DNA from: an uncultured bacterium
Lineage (GTDB): Bacteria; Planctomycetota; UBA1135; GCA-002686595
NCBI GenBank assembly: GCA_938075305.1
Contig: CALJGV010000036.1
Coordinates: 1 to 64,000, forward strand
Length of the DNA stretch: 64,000 nucleotides
Reading direction: 5' to 3'
Shown: one piece after another, positions 17,416-26,800 of the stretch
How the letters are laid out: each line of letters opens with the position of its first letter
Numbering within the stretch: position 1 is the first letter of the stretch
Notes under the pieces: model-generated
What the model was told of the DNA's origin: nothing
What the model saw: only the letters and a program-made list of their open reading frames with translations
The model's database searches: none
Program-made: the position numbers and the translations under genes

Positions 17416-18317
17416 TAGGGTGCGCCCGGCTCGCATGCCCCCACGAACAGGCAGTCGACCCACTCGGGGTGATCGACGAATGGATTCCGGTTGCCCTGGT
17501 ACGAGGCGACCACGTCGTTCCGGGTCTGCTCGAACGCGTCCACGGGGTCTTCGTAGTGCCAGTTCAGCAAGACGGCGAGGCGCCCCATGTAGGCGACGGA
17601 CTCGTTCTGCCCGGTGTTGGAGGCCGCGATCTGCCCGGTGTTGTCGGTCAGGATCAGGTCGGGCTCGGAGACGCCCGTCACTCCGTGGGTGCCGCCCTCG
17701 TAGCGCACGTCCGCGTACAGGAGCGCCCGCGCGATGTCGCCCTTGCGGAACGCGTTCACCTGAAAGGTCCCGTTCGTGAAGGACCCGGAGGTCCAGTTGG
17801 ACTGGCCGGGGAAGACCCCCGAGCCCCCGCCCACGCCGCCGTTGGCGTCGGTGGTCAGCTCTCCGCACCCCGCGGTGCAGGCCCCGAAGGGCTTGTTGCT
17901 CCGGCTGGAGTTGTACCCGTCGTCACACAGGAAGAGCATGTGGCAGTCGGTGAAGGGCATGTTGCCCGACACGTTGCTCGGGAACCCGTATGAGGTCGGC
18001 CACGAGTGCTCCCGGTTGTAGAACGAGTTTCCGCCGGACTGACGGACGAAGCTCCGGTTGCGATAGACGTCGAGGATACGTGAGGCGCTCGCGGGGTCTC
18101 GTTGGGCGAGGCCGAGGATGTCCCAGGTGTCCGTGGATCCGCTCGTGTAGGGGTACCGGGTGTGGTCGTCGATGACCGAGTGCAGCGTGCTCCGCAACGA
18201 CGCGGCGGTGGTCGTGTCCACCGACGAGTAATAGCCCGGCGGCGGCCCCTGGGCAGAGCCAGCGGCGGCGAGGGCGAAGAACGCGAGGAGGAGACCGGTC
18301 GTTTTGAGAGGGCGCAT
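17004..18317 (-). CDS. Secreted endonuclease I-family nuclease with C-terminal sorting-like module
   Basis: 437 residues. Signal peptide 1-22 (LLLAFFALAAAGSAQ). Residues about 28-290 are an endonuclease I (EndA/NucM) domain: DTWDILGLAQRD, DVYRNRSF, and the His-metal active-site motif NREHSWPTSYG with His104; it probably degrades extracellular DNA or RNA for nutrition. From about residue 300 a separate ~138-residue module begins (YCTPAAANSTG, NPGGSSGNLCLAGNIGR, AGETWNFQAWYRD, TSNFTDGWSV), shared with the next gene upstream on this strand. The Cys residues suit an oxidising extracytoplasmic environment. Nuclease family well supported; module function unknown. Confidence 0.88.
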   Translation of the reverse strand: MRPLKTTGLLLAFFALAAAGSAQGPPPGYYSSVDTTTAASLRSTLHSVIDDHTRYPYTSGSTDTWDILGLAQRDPASASRILDVYRNRSFVRQSGGNSFYNREHSWPTSYGFPSNVSGNMPFTDCHMLFLCDDGYNSSRSNKPFGACTAGCGELTTDANGGVGGGSGVFPGQSNWTSGSFTNGTFQVNAFRKGDIARALLYADVRYEGGTHGVTGVSEPDLILTDNTGQIAASNTGQNESVAYMGRLAVLLNWHYEDPVDAFEQTRNDVVASYQGNRNPFVDHPEWVDCLFVGACEPGAPYCTPAAANSTGQPATIEGRGSAVIANDDFRLLAFQLPNQSAGYFLCSQTQGFILNPGGSSGNLCLAGNIGRVVGGQVVNSGFFGSFAVSVDPAALPQPTGSVSAMAGETWNFQAWYRDFVAGQVTSNFTDGWSVTWQ

Positions 18318-18450
18318 GCTGGTTGGGCCGCGGCGATGGGCTGGCCTCGATGAAGACTAACGCAGCGGAGCCGCCCTCCACCTGGAAGACGGCTCCGATC
18401 CTGCCCCGAGCCCCGACATGAGCCGGGGGGAGGCGGCTGGGGTCAGGAGA

Positions 18451-18864
18451 TCAAAGGAAGTCGATCTCGAGGCCGTTGGTGAAGTTGGAGGTGGTGGAGC
18501 CACCGATGGCGTCGCGGTGCCAGGCCTGGAAGCGCCAGGTCTCGCCAGCGGCGATGGCCACGAAGCCGGTGGGCTGCGGCACCTGGGTCAGGTCGAGGGC
18601 GAGCGAGAACGCTCCGGTGGTTCCGGCGTTCTTGATCTGGCCCGGGCCCACGTAGCGACCGATCGAGCCGCCGAGGCAGAGGTTGCCCGAGCTACCGCCG
18701 GGGTTCGCGATGAAGCCGCTGTCGAGGCTGGCGAGGAAGAAGCCGAACGAGTTGTTCGGCAGGCTCGAGGCCTCCAGGGTGAGGTCGTTTGAGGCCGCCA
18801 GCGGCGTACCGTTGGCGCTCAGGACACCGGGGCCGCCGGTGCTGTTGTTGTTCGCCGTGCAGTA
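18451..18864 (-). repeat. Copy 2 of the shared C-terminal module
   Basis: Counterpart of the module at 17004-17415: YCT, NSTG, NPGGSSGNLCLGGSIGR, VPQPTG, AGETWRFQAWHRD and TSNFTNG in the same order and at the same distance from the stop codon. It lacks the paired Cys seen at YFLCSQ in copy 1 (FFLASL here). Confidence 0.7.
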
Positions 18865-19629
18865 CGGGGTGCCGACGCTGCCGCCGCCGCCGCAGCTACC
18901 GGCGGAGGCCGTCGTGGTGCAGCTGGTCGTCGGGTTGGTGGCGTTGGGCGTCGGGTCGGCGTACGGCGGGTTCGGGTTGCCGTTCGTCGAGAAGTTGATG
19001 AACACGTCCGTGCACCACTCGCCGGGGCAGCCGCCGTCGCGGATGATGCCCGAGGGGAGGAAGGAGCCGTCCGGGCCGAACTCGGGGGCGCCGTCGAAGA
19101 ACACGTCGCCTGAGTCGCCGTCCCAGAGGGCCACCGCGTCGAGAAGCACCACGTCCGGATCGGTCACGATCCGGGTGCTCGTGGAGCCGACCGGGTCGGT
19201 GATGTCGGTCCCCGCCCAGGTCTGGACGATGTCCTGACGCTTGATCGGGTCGGCAACGTTGACGAGGTAGATCGTCGCGCTGCTGTTCTCGAACATGTTG
19301 TCGCCGAAGGACGCGTTGTCGATCTGGCCGGGGAAGGCCGTGGCGGCCTCGGAGCTGCCGAGGAGGTAGAACTCGTTCGTGAAGATGTCGCCCGCGAGGT
19401 CATAGGCGAAGTCGAGGGTGCCGACGCCGCCGGTCGCGCCGCCGGGGTCTCCCTCGACGACGAGGACCATCAGTCCATCGGTGGACTGGCCGGGGAGGCC
19501 CTGGATCTCGATGTACTCCTGGTCGACGCCGGAGGTCGAGATGCGGACCTCGGTCATGACCTGAGATTGGGCGATGCTCGCGAGGGCGAGCGTGCCCGCA
19601 ACGTGGAGGTAGTTCTTGGAGAGTTTCAT
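18451..19629 (-). CDS. Secreted lamin-tail-like protein with the same C-terminal module
   Basis: 392 residues from ATG 19629 (MKLSKNYLHVAGTLALASIAQSQ, a signal peptide cleaved near residue 22). Residues about 25-230 resemble bacterial lamin-tail-type domains (VMTEVRISTSGVDQEYIEIQG, then DGLMVLVVEGD), which are extracellular and often accompany nucleases. The last ~138 residues are the shared module (YCTANNNSTG, GFIANPGGSSGNLCLGGSIGR, VPQPTG, AGETWRFQAWHRD, TSNFTNG). Placed 133 nt upstream of the endonuclease on the same strand, so co-expression is plausible. No catalytic motif seen; likely a binding partner for the nuclease or surface. Confidence 0.78.
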   Translation of the reverse strand: MKLSKNYLHVAGTLALASIAQSQVMTEVRISTSGVDQEYIEIQGLPGQSTDGLMVLVVEGDPGGATGGVGTLDFAYDLAGDIFTNEFYLLGSSEAATAFPGQIDNASFGDNMFENSSATIYLVNVADPIKRQDIVQTWAGTDITDPVGSTSTRIVTDPDVVLLDAVALWDGDSGDVFFDGAPEFGPDGSFLPSGIIRDGGCPGEWCTDVFINFSTNGNPNPPYADPTPNATNPTTSCTTTASAGSCGGGGSVGTPYCTANNNSTGGPGVLSANGTPLAASNDLTLEASSLPNNSFGFFLASLDSGFIANPGGSSGNLCLGGSIGRYVGPGQIKNAGTTGAFSLALDLTQVPQPTGFVAIAAGETWRFQAWHRDAIGGSTTSNFTNGLEIDFL

Positions 19630-20030
19630 GTGGATGATCCGAGACGAGCGGGAGCTGCGCGGTACGGGGAGAAGCGAGATGGCCGGTGGGGACCACCTGA
19701 GGTTGGAGAGTGCCGGCCAGGGGTCGATGCAATGGGGGCGCAGGGCCCTCGTCTCGACAGATTTAGCCAACGAGCATAGGGATCGCCCGTCAGGGGACGA
19801 TGAAGAAAGGCTCCTCAATCCTGCGCGCCCGAGTCCCATGTGTCGAGCCGAGGCCACCATCGATTTCCGGCTCATGGCTGGCCGTACCCGATCAAGAACA
19901 GGATCGTGGAGCGCGGTCATCGGCGGTCTGTCTCCTTGCGAGACAGTTCCGGCCCGTTAAGGCCCAGCCAAACACACTCAGCCCCTCTCCACGTGCCCGC
20001 AAGCCCTCGCGAGCGAGTCGCGTCGCAGCC
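19630..20030. other. Divergent intergenic region with one inverted repeat
   Basis: This 401-nt gap separates the lamin-tail-like gene (minus) from the DUF368 gene (plus) and must hold both promoters. The only structure I see is CTGTCTC (19928-19934), 5-nt loop, GAGACAG (19940-19946), a perfect 7-bp dyad 85 nt before the DUF368 start. The frame upstream of the DUF368 start is open but shows no protein-like features. Confidence 0.4.
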
Positions 20031-21077
20031 ATGAGCCCCGACCCTTCGACCCCCGTCCCCGCGGTCCGAGCCCTCCAGGGGGGCGTCCTTATGGGACTGG
20101 CCAATCTCGTCCCCGGGATCAGCGGTGGGACGATGATCCTCGCGATCGGGCTCTACGAGCAGTTCATCGCCGCGGTCGCAGACGTCTCCCGATTCCGGCT
20201 CCGGCGCTCCTCGATCCAGTTCCTCGCGGTGATGGCGATGGGCCTCTTCGCCGCCGTCGTGATCTTCTCCGGCGTCGCCGTGCTGCTGGTGACCGAGTAC
20301 CGCTCCGTGATGTACGCGCTGTTCATCGGGATGACGCTGGGGGGCGCACCTGAGCTTTGGCGGGAGGTGCGCCCGCTCCGCCCGGGGACCGTCGCCGCGG
20401 TGCTGGTCGGGATCGCCGCCATGGCAGGCTTCGCCTCCCTCGGGGGGAGCGCGCCGCTCCAGGCGACCATCCCTGTCCTGCTCCTGGTCGGGGCCGCCGG
20501 CGCGAGCAGCATGATCCTCCCCGGGATCAGCGGCAGTTACGTGCTGCTCGTCCTCGGGATGTACGACACGGTGATCGGCGCGCTCTCGGTGAGCCAGCTC
20601 AAGGAGAGCCCGGCGGAGTCGCTGTCCATCGTCGTACCGGTGGTGATCGGCGCAGGGCTGGGGATCGCGCTGCTCTCCAACCTCCTGAAGGCGCTCCTGC
20701 AGCGCTTCTCGGCGCCCTCCCACGGCGTGCTCCTCGGGCTCCTCCTGGGTTCGGTCCTCGGACTCTATCCGTTCCAGCGGCCGGTCCATCCGGAGCTCGC
20801 CGAGCGCGACCTCCGCAAGGCGGTCGTCGCGGTGGTCGTGGACGGAGAGCCGTCGGCCGAGGTCGCGGCGACCGTGGATTCGGTCGACGCGGAGGCGCTC
20901 GATGCGCTCGCGCGCCAGTGGGAGGGCCGGACCAAGGGCGACCTCAAGCGCGCGGGACTCCAGCTCGAGCGGTTCAGCCCGGGCGCCTTCGAGGTGGTGA
21001 GAGCGGCGCTGCTCTTCCTGCTCGGGCTCGTGATCACACGGCGGCTCGGACGCGGGGGCGGGGAGCCGCGCAGCTGA
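20031..21077 (+). CDS. DUF368 membrane protein, probable undecaprenyl-phosphate transporter
   Basis: 348 residues from ATG 20031. The family hallmark appears twice: GLANLVPGISGGTMILAIGLYE near the N-terminus and ASSMILPGISGSYVLLVLGMYD in the middle, marking an inverted duplication. About eight to ten hydrophobic segments are visible, the last at about 315-335. DUF368 proteins (PopT) have been shown to recycle undecaprenyl phosphate across the membrane for cell-wall and surface-polymer synthesis. An unusual hydrophilic, charged insert of ~75 residues (about 250-320) lies between the final membrane segments. Stand-alone gene, so the context adds little. Confidence 0.85.
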   Translation: MSPDPSTPVPAVRALQGGVLMGLANLVPGISGGTMILAIGLYEQFIAAVADVSRFRLRRSSIQFLAVMAMGLFAAVVIFSGVAVLLVTEYRSVMYALFIGMTLGGAPELWREVRPLRPGTVAAVLVGIAAMAGFASLGGSAPLQATIPVLLLVGAAGASSMILPGISGSYVLLVLGMYDTVIGALSVSQLKESPAESLSIVVPVVIGAGLGIALLSNLLKALLQRFSAPSHGVLLGLLLGSVLGLYPFQRPVHPELAERDLRKAVVAVVVDGEPSAEVAATVDSVDAEALDALARQWEGRTKGDLKRAGLQLERFSPGAFEVVRAALLFLLGLVITRRLGRGGGEPRS

Positions 21078-21195
21078 GGGGGAAAGCAAGCGCCGCGGAC
21101 GCGTCCGGTATTTGATCTGTATCTCCGACTCTCCGCCTGCCGGGGAATCGAACCAAGAGTCGCGCGCCCCGGCACCCCTGTCGCACACTTGCTCC

Positions 21196-21753
21196 ATGCG
21201 ATCGCCCATCCCCATGACCCTCCGCCTCGCTCCGCTCCTCCTGGTCTGCGCGTGCGCCTCGACCGCCACTTCTGTGGATACGTTTGCTGATCCCGCTGAC
21301 GCCACCGAGGGCGTGGTGGCCGCCCTCCGGTCGGGGGACCCGGCGGAGGCGAATCGGATCTTTGGCCTCTACGCCCGCGCCTCGGTCCTCCGTGACGCGG
21401 TGTTCTACGCCGTCATCGAGGCCGCATCGGCGGACTACATCGCGGGTCAGGACGAGAGCGGCCGGCGGCTCGTGGAGTTTGCCCACGCGAACTACCCGGG
21501 CTTCGCAAGCGCTGACGAGCTGGAGGCAGAGCTGCGGGCGGGGCTCGCGGAGGGGGCAGCGGTCGTGGAAACCGCCTACGCCAACGCCGCCGGCGCCCTG
21601 GCCGCGCTCTCCGCAGTGCAGGAGGCCATCGACAACGAGGAGTTCCCGCTGGCGGTGGAGCGGTTCGATGCGTTCCTTCAGTCCTGGAACGGTGAGCCCG
21701 CGGAGCTGCAGGCAGAGGTCGACAGGATCAAGCTGCTGCTGCCAGAGGGCTGA
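21196..21753 (+). CDS. Putative lipoprotein, helical, unknown function
   Basis: 185 residues from ATG 21196 (a second ATG at 21214 is equally possible). The N-terminus (RLAPLLLVCACAST) is a lipoprotein-like signal with candidate Cys18 or Cys20. The mature part is Ala/Glu-rich and helical, with pairs of helices reminiscent of tetratricopeptide-type folds (VVAALRSGDPAEANRIFGLYARAS, AVQEAIDNEEFPLAVERFDAFLQSW). No family recognised. Convergent with the pseudo-Nudix gene, 27 nt apart. Confidence 0.65.
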   Translation: MRSPIPMTLRLAPLLLVCACASTATSVDTFADPADATEGVVAALRSGDPAEANRIFGLYARASVLRDAVFYAVIEAASADYIAGQDESGRRLVEFAHANYPGFASADELEAELRAGLAEGAAVVETAYANAAGALAALSAVQEAIDNEEFPLAVERFDAFLQSWNGEPAELQAEVDRIKLLLPEG

Positions 21754-21780
21754 ACTCCGAGGACCCGACCCGCCCCGTAC

Positions 21781-23070
21781 TCAGCGGCGCGAGAGGAGGG
21801 CCGTCCCGCCCCAGCCGGCGGCGTAGGTCGCCGCGGCCACGAAGGCGAGGTGGCCGCCCACGGCGATTTGGGTGAAGCCCGCGGTCAGCGCCGCCCCGAC
21901 GGCGAGGCCCACGGCGGCGCCGAGGGTGGCGTCGAAGACGGTGATGGTCGGTCCCGAGTGGGCCTCGTCGTCCCGGACGCGGCGGAAGGCGCCACCGCAC
22001 CACCCGCCCACGGCACCGAGGAGGCAGAAGTGGAGCGCGAAGACCCCCGGGACGTCGAGCCCGTGTGCCACGGCGAGGGGGGCTGCGGCTGCGATCCATG
22101 AGAAGAGGGCCGCCGTGGCGATGAGGGCGAGGGACGCGCGGACCTGGTGACCCCGGGACACTCCTCGCCCGCGGTCGCGCTCCTCGCGATCCGCCTCGGC
22201 GGCGTCGTGCAGGGTCAGGAGGTCCTGGAGGCTGGGCGGGTGGCCCGGGGTGAAGCGCTCCAGGCCGAGCCCCTGGCGCGTGGCGTCCGGTAGGGTTCGC
22301 CACAGCCTCGCGAATTCCACCCGTCTCCCCGGACCATCGAGGGCGACTAACCCCGCGCGAGCGGCGCGCGCCTTGGCCCGGCGAGCACCCTCGAGGTCTC
22401 CGCGCCCGAGCCGCTCCTCTGCCCGCTGGAGCTCGAGCTGGGCGAACTCCATGGCTTCCTCGAGGACGTCGTCGTGCACGACGCCGTCGGAGGGGTTCCT
22501 CGCGCCTCGAACGTCGTCCTCGGCGAGGTCGGCTCCGGGCCCCTGGAGGCTGAGGCTGCGTTCGCGTGTCAACGACAGGGCCGCCTCCAGCTCCCGTCGC
22601 TCTGCGGAGGCCAGGGGGCGGAGCCTCCCACGGAGATCGTCCGCTCCCAGGTGGCGCAGGAGCTCCGCCTCGTCCTCCGAGCCGAGGGAGAGTCGAGCCT
22701 CCTCCACCTCCATCCAGTGCAGCCGGTACCCCGGCGGGGGAGAGGACTCCGGGCCGGCGCTCGATGAGGACGCACGGCCGGGCGCCGCCAGCCAGAACCA
22801 GGTCAGGATCAGGCCCTCGCCGGTCCGCTCACGCGTCTCTCCCAGCGTCCTTCGGAGCCTGGGCTCCCCGCCAATGAAGGCGCGGGCCGCGCGCAGGGCC
22901 GCGGTCTCGGCGCTCTCACCGGGGCCGACCTCCGCCCGGGGCAAGCTCGCGTGCCCGCCGGACTCGAGCACGGCGATCCGGGCGCCGGCCTCCGACCTTC
23001 GGACGAGGACCACGCCGCCGGCGCTCACCACCGGATCAGCGCTCCCCGCTGTGGCTTCCCCCTCCCTCAT
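21781..23070 (-). CDS. Degenerate Nudix domain fused to helical and membrane regions
   Basis: 429 residues. Residues about 13-130 follow a Nudix fold (SAGGVVLVRRSEAGARIAVLESGG, LPRAEVGPGESAETAALRAARAFIG). The Nudix box normally reads RExxEExG; here it is RAARAFIG, so the metal-binding glutamates are gone and hydrolysis is unlikely. Residues about 140-300 are Arg/Glu/Leu-rich helices; residues about 310-429 hold four hydrophobic segments with many Gly/Ala. It may be a membrane protein that binds a nucleotide ligand. I know no family with this architecture, so function is open. Confidence 0.65.
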   Translation of the reverse strand: MREGEATAGSADPVVSAGGVVLVRRSEAGARIAVLESGGHASLPRAEVGPGESAETAALRAARAFIGGEPRLRRTLGETRERTGEGLILTWFWLAAPGRASSSSAGPESSPPPGYRLHWMEVEEARLSLGSEDEAELLRHLGADDLRGRLRPLASAERRELEAALSLTRERSLSLQGPGADLAEDDVRGARNPSDGVVHDDVLEEAMEFAQLELQRAEERLGRGDLEGARRAKARAARAGLVALDGPGRRVEFARLWRTLPDATRQGLGLERFTPGHPPSLQDLLTLHDAAEADREERDRGRGVSRGHQVRASLALIATAALFSWIAAAAPLAVAHGLDVPGVFALHFCLLGAVGGWCGGAFRRVRDDEAHSGPTITVFDATLGAAVGLAVGAALTAGFTQIAVGGHLAFVAAATYAAGWGGTALLSRR

Positions 23071-23245
23071 GCCTGGATCCTACGTGGGGGCTCTCGCGAT
23101 GTCGCGGCTGCTGCGGCAGGACGGGGGGACGCAGGCGACGAGGCTTGCCCCGTCCGTCCCGATCCAGGACGCCAAGGGGGCGCGGCCCGCCAGTGGTGGA
23201 GACGGTTCGACGGCTCGGAGGAGGGCCCTCAGGCCTGCAACGGAC

Positions 23246-23281
23246 GGAGCCCCTGGCGCCCGGATGGGCGCCAGGGGCTCC
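23246..23281 (-). terminator. Perfect 16-bp hairpin downstream of the small basic protein gene
   Basis: Arms 23246-23261 and 23266-23281 are perfect reverse complements with the 4-nt loop GGAT. It lies 22 nt after the stop of the gene at 23303-23620. Very stable (13 of 16 pairs G-C) but without a U-tract on the minus strand. Confidence 0.7.
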
Positions 23282-23302
23282 GCAGATCGACCTCGATGGG
23301 CC

Positions 23303-23620
23303 TCACTTGTTCCGGCGAGCGCGGGGCTTGCGGGCCTTGGGGACGCTGATCCCCTTGGACTCGTAGTACTCGGCGAGCATGCGCTGGGCGCCGCTCAGGG
23401 CGCGCTTCAGCTCGGCGTCGGAGGACTTCTTCGAGTTCTCCACGGCCTTGGTGAGCGCCCGGAAGGCCGCGTTCATCTCCTTGGCCGCGGGGTCAGCCTT
23501 GACCTTCCTGGCGGCCTTGCGCTGCTTGAGGTCCTCGATTCGCTTCTGGAGATCGGCGATGAGTTCCTCGTCGGTTCTGCGATAGCGAGTCTTGCCGTCT
23601 TTCGGTTTGCGTTGTGCCAT
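23303..23620 (-). CDS. Small basic coiled-coil-like protein, unknown
   Basis: 105 residues, strongly basic at both ends (MAQRKPKDGKTRYRRTDEELIADLQKRIEDLKQRKAAR and the tail KARKPRARRNK) with a helical, partly coiled-coil middle. The architecture suggests nucleic-acid or ribosome association, but no family is recognised. It is flanked on the minus strand by a strong terminator hairpin downstream and another upstream (23739-23767), so it is its own transcription unit, consistent with a well-expressed gene. Confidence 0.72.
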   Translation of the reverse strand: MAQRKPKDGKTRYRRTDEELIADLQKRIEDLKQRKAARKVKADPAAKEMNAAFRALTKAVENSKKSSDAELKRALSGAQRMLAEYYESKGISVPKARKPRARRNK

Positions 23621-23738
23621 TTGTAGCGACTGAAGTGCCCCTCGGTCATGGGGAGGGGGATGGGAATTGGGCTGTCAGTGGGTGGCAGTGCAAAAAACCT
23701 AACAACTAGTCGGCGCCAGCGCAACATTGCATAGAGAA

Positions 23739-23767
23739 GGGCAGCTCCAAATGACTTGGAACTGCCC
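23739..23767 (-). terminator. Hairpin terminator of the long coiled-coil gene
   Basis: GGGCAG-c-TCCAA (23739-23750), loop of 5, TTGGA-a-CTGCCC (23756-23767): 11 pairs with one internal mismatch. Read on the minus strand it is followed by TTCTCTATG, a weak U-rich stretch. It is 35 nt beyond the coiled-coil gene's stop. Confidence 0.65.
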
Positions 23768-23801
23768 GTTCTTCTGTAAGCTTACGGCTTGAAGGTCGTG
23801 C

Positions 23802-26800
23802 TTATGACTTCTTGCTCTTCGCTCGCTTCGCCTTCTCCGCACGCTCCTCGTCGGTGAGCTGGTCCTCGAGGGCAGCCAGCATCGGCTTGAGGTTGGCGAG
23901 CATCGACGCCGCGGCGGACATCGCGGAGCCCTTCTCCTCGAGGAGCCCGGACCGATCGGCGAGGAGCTCGTTGGCGGCATCCAGAGCGGTGGTGAGGTCG
24001 TCCGCCTGGCTCTCCTGCTCGGCGAGCCGCTCGCTCACCGCCTTGAGCTTCGAGCTCAGCTCCTCTGCGCGCTGCTCGGCCTTGGCCAGGCGGGCTGCCT
24101 GCTTCTTGGCCTCCGAGCGCAGGGCCGTGATCTCCTTGGACTGGCCCTTCTTCTCCTCGCGGACCTCCGCGAGCCGGGCATCGGCCGCCTCGATCGCCTT
24201 CTGGCGCTCCTCGATCTCCTTCCTGAGCCCGGAGATCTCCGCCCCGGCGGTCTGCTCGAAGCTCTCGAACCGTGCGCGCTCCTCGGCCATCTCGCTGGCC
24301 CGCCGCTCGATCTCGGCCGTGGCCTCCTGGAGAGCTCTGGCCCGCTCGGAGGACTCGGACGCCGTGGCCTCGAGGACGCCGGCGACCCGGTCTCGCTCCT
24401 CGCTGATGGTGCCGAGCTCCTTCGAGAGGCGAGCCTCGCTCTCCTGGAGTCCGGCCACGACCTCAGCCTGTTCCGCGCGGTATGCGGTCATGGTCTCCTC
24501 GGCGGCGACCAGGGCGGCTTCGCGCTCGTCGATCCGTGTCGAGAGCTCGGTGGCGCGCTGGTCTGCGCTGGCGGCGGTCTCCCTCGCCTCGGCGAGGGCC
24601 GCGTTGACCTCCTTGAGGTTCCCGGAGGTCCGCTCCAGCTCCTCGCTGCGGCGGGCGCTGAGCGCTTCGACGTCCGCGAGTTGGGCCTGGAGGGCGTCCT
24701 GTTCTGACTCGAGGGACGCGCGCTGGGCCCCGAGGTCGGCCACGCGAGCCTCCAGCGCCTTTCGCTCCTCGGTCGCGGCTTGGAGCTCCTCCGCAGCCGC
24801 CACGGCGCGCTGCTGCTCGGCGTCGATCGCCGCCTGCAGGGAGTCCACCTGGCCAGAGAGTTCTGCGCGATGGCTCTCGAGCTCCGCCGCTTGATCGCTG
24901 GCCCTGCGCCTCTCCACGTCAAGCTGCTCGTGGAGCGCGGTGAAGTCGGCCTGGAGGGTCTCAGAGGCCTCGGAGAACTGATCGCGCTCCGCTGTCAGGG
25001 ACTCCGCAGCGGACCTGGACTTCTCGAGCTGGCGGCTCGTCTTGGCCAGGTCCTTCTCCAGGCCGGCGGTGTGCTCGGCCAGGGACTCCCTGATCTTCTC
25101 ACCTTCGAGGGCCTCGGAGACGGCTGCGTTGAGCTCCATCCTGAGGTCGTCGACCTCAAGGGAGAGACGCTCCGCCTGCTGTACCAGCTGATCTCGGTGC
25201 GCTGAGACCTCCGCGATCTCGAGCTCGGAGGCCTCCGCCGCAGCGCTGGCGCGGGAGTCGTGCTCCTCGAGCCTCGCCTGGAGCTCCTCGATGGTGGAGG
25301 AGAGCTGGGCCTCGGTGGAGGACTTCTGTTCGTCGGCGGCGCGGGCCATGCCGGCGTGGCGCTCGACCTCGGCCTGGAGCTCCTCGATCTTGGAGGAGAG
25401 CTCCGCGACCCGTTCGACCTCATCGTTCCGCGCGGTGTTGGCGGCGGTGGCGGTCTCCTGGGCTTCGGCGAGCCGGGCCCCTTCGAGTTCCAGCGCCTCG
25501 CTCAGCTCGCGCAGGTCCTGCTCCAGCTGGGCGCGGGCTTGGCTCGTCGCCTCGTGGGCCGAGGTCTCCTCGGCGAGCGCGAGCTCCATGTTCTGTCCGC
25601 GCTGGTTAGCGCTCTCCAGCTCGCCCTCAAGGGTCTCGATACGGCTGCGGAACTCTTGATCCCGGGCCTCCGCCTGCTCGCGGGCCGCCTCGGCGCGGCT
25701 CTCGGCGTCAGCGACGACCTCGGTGGTCTCGTCCTGGGAGGCTGCGAGCGCCTCGCGGGCCTCGGCCAGCGCGCTCTTCAGGTCGCTGATGGATCCAGCG
25801 GCGACTTGCTGGTCCTCATCGAAGGCCGCGCGGAGGGCCTGGGCCTCATCCTCCGCAGCCTTCAGGCGGCTGGCCTCCTCGCGGGTCTCCCCGCGGGCAG
25901 CCTCCAGCTCTTGTCCCAGGCCTTCGATGTCGGCGCGGGCAGCGGCCAGTTCGGTCTGCCTCTCGGCGACCTCGCGGTCGTGGGCGTCCAGCGCGCTGGC
26001 GAGGGCCGTCTCGGTCTCCTGGCACAGGGCCTGGCTGGCGGAGAGGTCACCCTCGAGCTGCTCGCATCGGTGGCGGGTCTCCGTCAGGGCGGTCTCGAGG
26101 TGCGAGGCCTTGGCCTCGTGCTCCTCGCAGACGGCCGTGAGGGACGCTTCGAGGTCCTGGCGGGCGTTACGGCTGACCTCCAGGTCAGCGTCGAGCTGCT
26201 CGCAGCGGCGGGTGGACTCCTCGAGCTCAGCGTGGAGCTCCTGGCCGCGCTCCTCCGAGAGCAGGAGCTCCGACTCCAGCTGCTCCCGCTGGCGGGCGGC
26301 CTCCTCGAGGTCCTCTCCCAGCTGCTCGCAGCGGTCGTTGGACTCGGACAGTTGCTGCCCGAGCTCGTCGGTCACCGCGCGGTGCTCCGCAGCCGCGGCG
26401 GACATGGCGTCCTCCAGCGCGGCGTGGGCGGCCCTGGCCTCGGTGAGCTGCTGGTCGAGCTCCTGGTTGCGCTCCTGCGCGGCCTCGGCAGCGGACTCCA
26501 GCTCCTTCGCCCTGGCCCGATGCTCCTCGTCGCTGGAGTCCATCGACTCCTCCAGGCGATCGCAAGCCTCCTTGGAGGCCGCGAGCTCGTCGGAGAGCGC
26601 CGAGGCGCGCGCCTCGGACTCCTGGACCGAGGTCTCCAGGGCCTCGACCTGGGCCTCAAGGGAAGTGCGAGCCTCGCGGGCGAACTCCTCCTGCACGGAG
26701 AGGGCCTCGGCCTGCTCCTCCAGGGACGCAGCCAGCTCATCGCCCCGCTGGACGGCTCCCTCGAGCTCGGCGAGGGCGGTCTCGGCATCGGCGCGCGCGG

